From NCBI RefSeq assembly GCF_000315795.1, contig NZ_ANHY01000002.1:186001-250000 (forward strand): a DNA stretch of 64,000 nt. The letters are read 5' to 3'. Below, piece by piece: positions 60,797 through 64,000 of this stretch. Within the stretch, counting starts at the first letter, position 1; each line of letters opens with the position of its first letter. This DNA is from Caenispirillum salinarum AK4 (GTDB taxonomy: Bacteria; Pseudomonadota; Alphaproteobacteria; Rhodospirillales; Rhodospirillaceae). Made by a program: the position numbers and the translations under genes. The notes under the pieces were generated by a model. That model had not been told where the DNA came from. It saw only the letters and a list, made by a program, of their open reading frames with translations, and made no database searches.

Positions 60797-62173
60797 ATGG
60801 CGGAGTACGATTACGACCTGATCACCATCGGCGCGGGCTCGGGCGGCGTGCGGGCGACGCGCCTGGCCGGCGGTTCGGGCAGAAAGGTCGCCATCGTGGA
60901 AAGCTCGCGCGTCGGCGGCACCTGCGTCATGCGCGGCTGCGTGCCCAAGAAGCTGCTGGTCTACGGCGCCCACTTCGCCGAGGACTTCGAGGACGCCAAG
61001 GGCTACGGCTGGACCATCGAGGGCGCCCGCCACGACTGGCCGACGCTGATCGAGAACAAGCAGAAGGAACTGGAGCGGCTGGAGGGCATCTACAACCGCA
61101 TCCTGCGCGACAACAACGTCGAGCTTCTGCGCGGCCGCGGCACGGTGGTCGACGCCCACACGGTGGCCGTCGACGGCAAGACCTACACGGCGGAAAAGAT
61201 CCTCATCGCCGTGGGCGGCTGGCCCACCATGCCGGACATCCCGGGCATCGAGCACGCCATCACGTCGAACGAGGCGCTGGACCTGCCCGAGCTGCCCAAG
61301 CGCGTGACCATCGTCGGCGGCGGCTACATCGCCGTCGAGTTCGCCGGCATCTTCGCCGCCCTGGGGGCCGAGGTCACCCAGATCATCCGCAAGGACATGA
61401 TCCTGCGCGGCTTCGACCACTCCATGCGGGCCGGCCTGCAGGAGGAGATGGAGAAGAAGGGCATCAAGATCCTGGCCGAAACCACGGTGCGCTCCATCGA
61501 GAAGACCGAATCCGGCGCCTACAACCTGCGCTTCGCCGGCGGTGACGAGCACGAGACCGACCTAGTGATGTACGCCACCGGGCGCGCGCCCAGTACCTCG
61601 GGCCTGGGGCTCGAGGAAGCGGGCGTGAAGTTGAATGACAAGGGTGCGGTGGTCGTCGACGACTACAACAAGACCAGCGTCGACAGCATCTATGCCATCG
61701 GCGACGTCACCGACCGGGTCAACCTGACGCCGGTTGCGCTGAACGAGGGTATCTGCTTCTTCGAGACGGTCTTCCGCGACAACCCGCGCAAGATGGACTA
61801 CGAGAACATCGCCTCGGCCGTCTTCAGCCAGCCGCCCATCGGCTCGGTCGGGCTGACGGAAGAAGAAGCCCGCAAGCGCGGCAGGATCAAGGTGTTCCTC
61901 AGCCGCTTCAAGCCCATGAAGTACACCCTGTCGGGCCGCGACGAGCGATCGGTCATGAAGCTTCTGGTCGATGCCGAGACCGACCGCGTGGTCGGCGCCC
62001 ACATGCTGGGCGTGGACGCGCCGGAGATCGTCCAGGGCATCGCCATCGCGCTGAAGTGCGGTGCCACCAAGGCGCAGTTCGACGCCACGGTCGGCATTCA
62101 TCCGACGGCGGCGGAGGAGTTCGTCACCATGCGCGATCCCGTCCCGGAGCCGGACGCCGAGCACACCGAATAA
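60797..62173 (+). CDS. gor: Glutathione-disulfide reductase
   Basis: 458 residues. FAD fold ITIGAGSGGVRATRLAGG, redox-active disulfide GGTCVMRGCVPKK, NAD(P)-binding VGGGYIAVEFAGIFAALGAE with Arg in IIRKDMILRGFD (NADPH preference), and the C-terminal catalytic HPTAAEEFVTM. Keeps glutathione reduced, relevant in a pigment-rich phototroph. Followed by a strong terminator. Confidence 0.94.
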   Translation: MAEYDYDLITIGAGSGGVRATRLAGGSGRKVAIVESSRVGGTCVMRGCVPKKLLVYGAHFAEDFEDAKGYGWTIEGARHDWPTLIENKQKELERLEGIYNRILRDNNVELLRGRGTVVDAHTVAVDGKTYTAEKILIAVGGWPTMPDIPGIEHAITSNEALDLPELPKRVTIVGGGYIAVEFAGIFAALGAEVTQIIRKDMILRGFDHSMRAGLQEEMEKKGIKILAETTVRSIEKTESGAYNLRFAGGDEHETDLVMYATGRAPSTSGLGLEEAGVKLNDKGAVVVDDYNKTSVDSIYAIGDVTDRVNLTPVALNEGICFFETVFRDNPRKMDYENIASAVFSQPPIGSVGLTEEEARKRGRIKVFLSRFKPMKYTLSGRDERSVMKLLVDAETDRVVGAHMLGVDAPEIVQGIAIALKCGATKAQFDATVGIHPTAAEEFVTMRDPVPEPDAEHTE

Positions 62174-62195
62174 GGCGCCGGCATGAAATGACGAA

Positions 62196-62226
62196 GGGGC
62201 CGCTCCCGGTGGGGCGGCCCCTTTTT
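62196..62226 (+). terminator. Rho-independent terminator of gor
   Basis: GGGGCCGC (62196-62203) pairs with GCGGCCCC (62214-62221), followed by TTTTT (62222-62226). Confidence 0.9.
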
Positions 62227-62299
62227 CATGCAGCGTGCGCCGTGCGCCGTGGCGCAGGCGGCTGACGTCGGTAGTGGACCCCGGTTCTCGCCGGGGTGC

Positions 62300-62914
62300 C
62301 TAGAGGAGCCGTCCTACGCGCCGGCGCAGTTCGGGCACCACCTCTTCCTCGAACCAGGGGTTCTTGCGCAGCCAGGCGGTGTTGCGCCAGCTGGGGTGGG
62401 GCAGGGGGATCAGCCCGTCGGGCATGGCCCGCCAGTCGCGCACCGTCTCGGTCATGGAGCGGCGCTTGCGGGCGTCGCCCAGCCAGTAGGTCTGGGCGTG
62501 GATGCCGATCAAAAGCGTCAGTTCCACGGCCGGCAGCGCGGCGCGGAAGCGCTTCTGCCACAGCGGCGCGCACTCCGGGCGCGGCGGGGCGTCGCCGCCG
62601 TTCCTGTCGCGGCCGGGATAACACAGGCCCATGGGCACGATGGCGATGCGGCCCTCGTCGTAGAAGGTCTCGCGGTCGAGCGCCAGCCAGTCGCGCAGCC
62701 GGTCGCCCGAGCGGTCGTTCCAGGGGATGCCGGTCTCGTGCACGCGGGTGCCCGGCGCCTGCCCGATGATGAGCACGCGCGCGGTCTCGCTGGCGCGGAA
62801 GGTGGGGCGCGGACCCAGCGGCAGGACATGTGCGCACACCCGGCAGGCGGCGGCCTCGGCCTTCAGGGCGGCGAGGTCGGGGGCGGGAATGTCGTGGGAG
62901 GCAGTCGATGTCAT
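62300..62914 (-). CDS. Uracil-DNA glycosylase family protein
   Basis: 204 residues. The motif GQAPGTRVHETGIPWNDRSG and HPSWRNTAWLRKNPWF match the UDG-like superfamily; RVCAHVLPLGPRPTFRA at the N-terminus is typical of the subgroup often annotated as uracil-DNA glycosylase in proteobacteria. It lacks the four cysteines of the Fe-S class. Substrate not proven. Lies 35 bases downstream of the sirtuin gene. Confidence 0.8.
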   Translation of the reverse strand: MTSTASHDIPAPDLAALKAEAAACRVCAHVLPLGPRPTFRASETARVLIIGQAPGTRVHETGIPWNDRSGDRLRDWLALDRETFYDEGRIAIVPMGLCYPGRDRNGGDAPPRPECAPLWQKRFRAALPAVELTLLIGIHAQTYWLGDARKRRSMTETVRDWRAMPDGLIPLPHPSWRNTAWLRKNPWFEEEVVPELRRRVGRLL

Positions 62915-62949
62915 GGCGGTGCGGATATGGGCCGTTGGGGGCCCCGGCG

Positions 62950-63690
62950 CTACTCCAGGGCCGCAGGTCCTTCGGCCAGCAGGCGGTCGACGAAGGCCGG
63001 CACCACTTCGGTCGCCGGACCGTAGTGCTGCTCGGCGAACAGGGTGGCGCCCTGGCTGGGCTCCAGGTTGAGTTCCACCGTCCGCCCGCCGGAGGTTTCC
63101 AGCACATGATGGACGAAGCCCGCCGCCGGATAGACGTTGCCCGACGTGCCCACCGACAGGAACAGGGCGCAGTCCTCCAGGGCCGCATAGATACGCTCCA
63201 TGCCCAGCGGCATCTCGCCGAACCACACCACGTGCGGCCGCATGGCACCGGCCACGCCGCAGGTGGGACAGGCGCTGTCGCGGCCCAGGTCGCCGTCCCA
63301 CACGGCGACGGCGCGGCAGCCTTCGCAGCGGACCTTCTTCAGTTCGCCGTGCATGTGCAGCACGTTCTTCGAGCCGCCGCGTTCATGCAGGTCGTCGATG
63401 TTCTGGGTGACCACCAGCACCTCGCCCGGCCACTCGCGCTCAAGCCTGGCCAGGGCTTCGTGGGCGGCGTTGGGCGACAGGGTCGGGTCGGCGAGCTGGG
63501 CGCGGCGGGCGTTGTAGAAGCCGTGCACCATGTCGGGATCGCGGGCGAAACCCTCGGGCGTCGCCACGTCCTCCAGGCTGACCTTGTTCCAGATGCCGTC
63601 GGCGCAGCGAAAGGTGTCCAGCCCCGATTCCTTGGAAATCCCGGCACCGGTCAGGATGACGATGGAGGGCTGGTCGGCGGTCTGGTGCAT
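62950..63690 (-). CDS. cobB: NAD-dependent protein deacylase (sirtuin, CobB-like)
   Basis: 246 residues. ILTGAGISKESGLDTFR and TQNIDDLHERGG form the NAD pocket, the catalytic His is in LHMHGELKK, and four Cys (CEGC, CPTC) bind zinc. The FYNARRAQL segment has the Tyr-x-x-Arg pair which in class III sirtuins permits desuccinylation. Start MHQTADQ; a start 14 codons upstream is possible. Divergent from the phosphatase gene. Confidence 0.9.
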   Translation of the reverse strand: MHQTADQPSIVILTGAGISKESGLDTFRCADGIWNKVSLEDVATPEGFARDPDMVHGFYNARRAQLADPTLSPNAAHEALARLEREWPGEVLVVTQNIDDLHERGGSKNVLHMHGELKKVRCEGCRAVAVWDGDLGRDSACPTCGVAGAMRPHVVWFGEMPLGMERIYAALEDCALFLSVGTSGNVYPAAGFVHHVLETSGGRTVELNLEPSQGATLFAEQHYGPATEVVPAFVDRLLAEGPAALE

Positions 63691-63801
63691 GGGGCTCGGG
63701 CTCCGGTCTTTGACGAGTGGCGGCGGCATGGTAAGCCATGGGAGCGCGAAGGCCAGTTTCTCGCGTCCCTTTCCGCCCCGGATTAAAGGAGGCCAACGGC
63801 C

Positions 63802-64000
63802 GTGTTCAAGGTTCTGTTCGTCTGCACCGGGAACATCTGCCGCTCTCCCACCGCCGAGGGCGTCTTCCGCGCCCTGGTGGAGCGCGAGGGCCTGTCCGAC
63901 CGCATCCTGGCCGCCTCGGCCGGCGTGGCCGGCTATCATGTGGGCGAGGCGCCGGACCCGCGCTCGCAGGAGGCCGCCCTGGCGCGGGGCTACGACCTCT
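63802..64000 (+). CDS. Low-molecular-weight protein tyrosine phosphatase (5' part)
   Basis: GTG start with AAAGGAGG ten bases upstream. The first residues VFKVLFVCTGNICRSPTAEG contain the phosphatase loop CX5R (CTGNICRS), and SAGVAGYHVGEAPDPRSQEAA is the usual continuation. The gene runs off the window after about 66 residues. Confidence 0.93.
   Translation, partial: MFKVLFVCTGNICRSPTAEGVFRALVEREGLSDRILAASAGVAGYHVGEAPDPRSQEAALARGYDL

Overview
This GC-rich window (roughly 70% GC by eye) comes from a purple non-sulfur, anoxygenic phototrophic alphaproteobacterium, most likely of the Rhodospirillales. Evidence: an almost complete photosynthesis gene cluster with a type-II reaction centre (pufBALMC, puhA), bacteriochlorophyll genes (bch), a spirilloxanthin-type carotenoid set (crtIBCDEF, no crtA), and an LH1 alpha chain very close to the Rhodospirillum rubrum type. 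No LH2 (pucBA) genes lie in the window. Genus cannot be decided from the sequence alone.

Region 1 (1-6.6 kb) is an accessory secretion locus. It holds a highly repetitive Asn/Asp/Ser/Thr-rich exported protein, two or three small exported proteins sharing a short L-x-x-x-R-G motif after the signal peptide, a C39-like peptidase, a beta-barrel protein with an N-terminal coiled coil, and a sigma-54 activator. A near-perfect sigma-54 promoter stands before the repetitive gene. The architecture resembles Pseudomonas Fap functional-amyloid operons (FapD = C39 peptidase, FapF = coiled-coil porin), but the subunit is unlike known FapC. This is the best candidate for an undescribed system.

Region 2 (6.8-53.8 kb) is the photosynthesis cluster. 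Blocks: bchIDO-crtIB (+); bchCXYZ-pufBALMC and crtEF (-); crtDC plus a GNAT/cyclic-nucleotide-domain protein and a methyltransferase (+); bchBHLM-lhaA-puhABC-acsF-puhE (-); a lone aerR/ppaA-like gene (+); bchFNEJ (-); aerR-ppsR (+); bchG-pucC-like-bchP and a PsiE-like membrane gene (+). Many neighbours overlap by ATGA. PpsR/CrtJ-type operators (TGT-N12-AC[A/G] or one mismatch away) sit before six transcription units. Both the O2-dependent (AcsF) and O2-independent (BchE) cyclases, and complete DPOR and COR enzymes, are present, so pigment synthesis should be possible with and without oxygen. PuhE is fused to a CobW-type GTPase metallochaperone. A 320-bp tandem duplication lies between the aerR-like gene and bchJ.

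Region 3 (54-64 kb) is housekeeping: AMP nucleosidase, tRNA-Val(CAC), phosphoglycolate phosphatase, glmU-glmS, a small Cys-patterned exported protein, glutathione reductase, a uracil-DNA glycosylase family protein, a sirtuin, and the start of a low-molecular-weight phosphatase.
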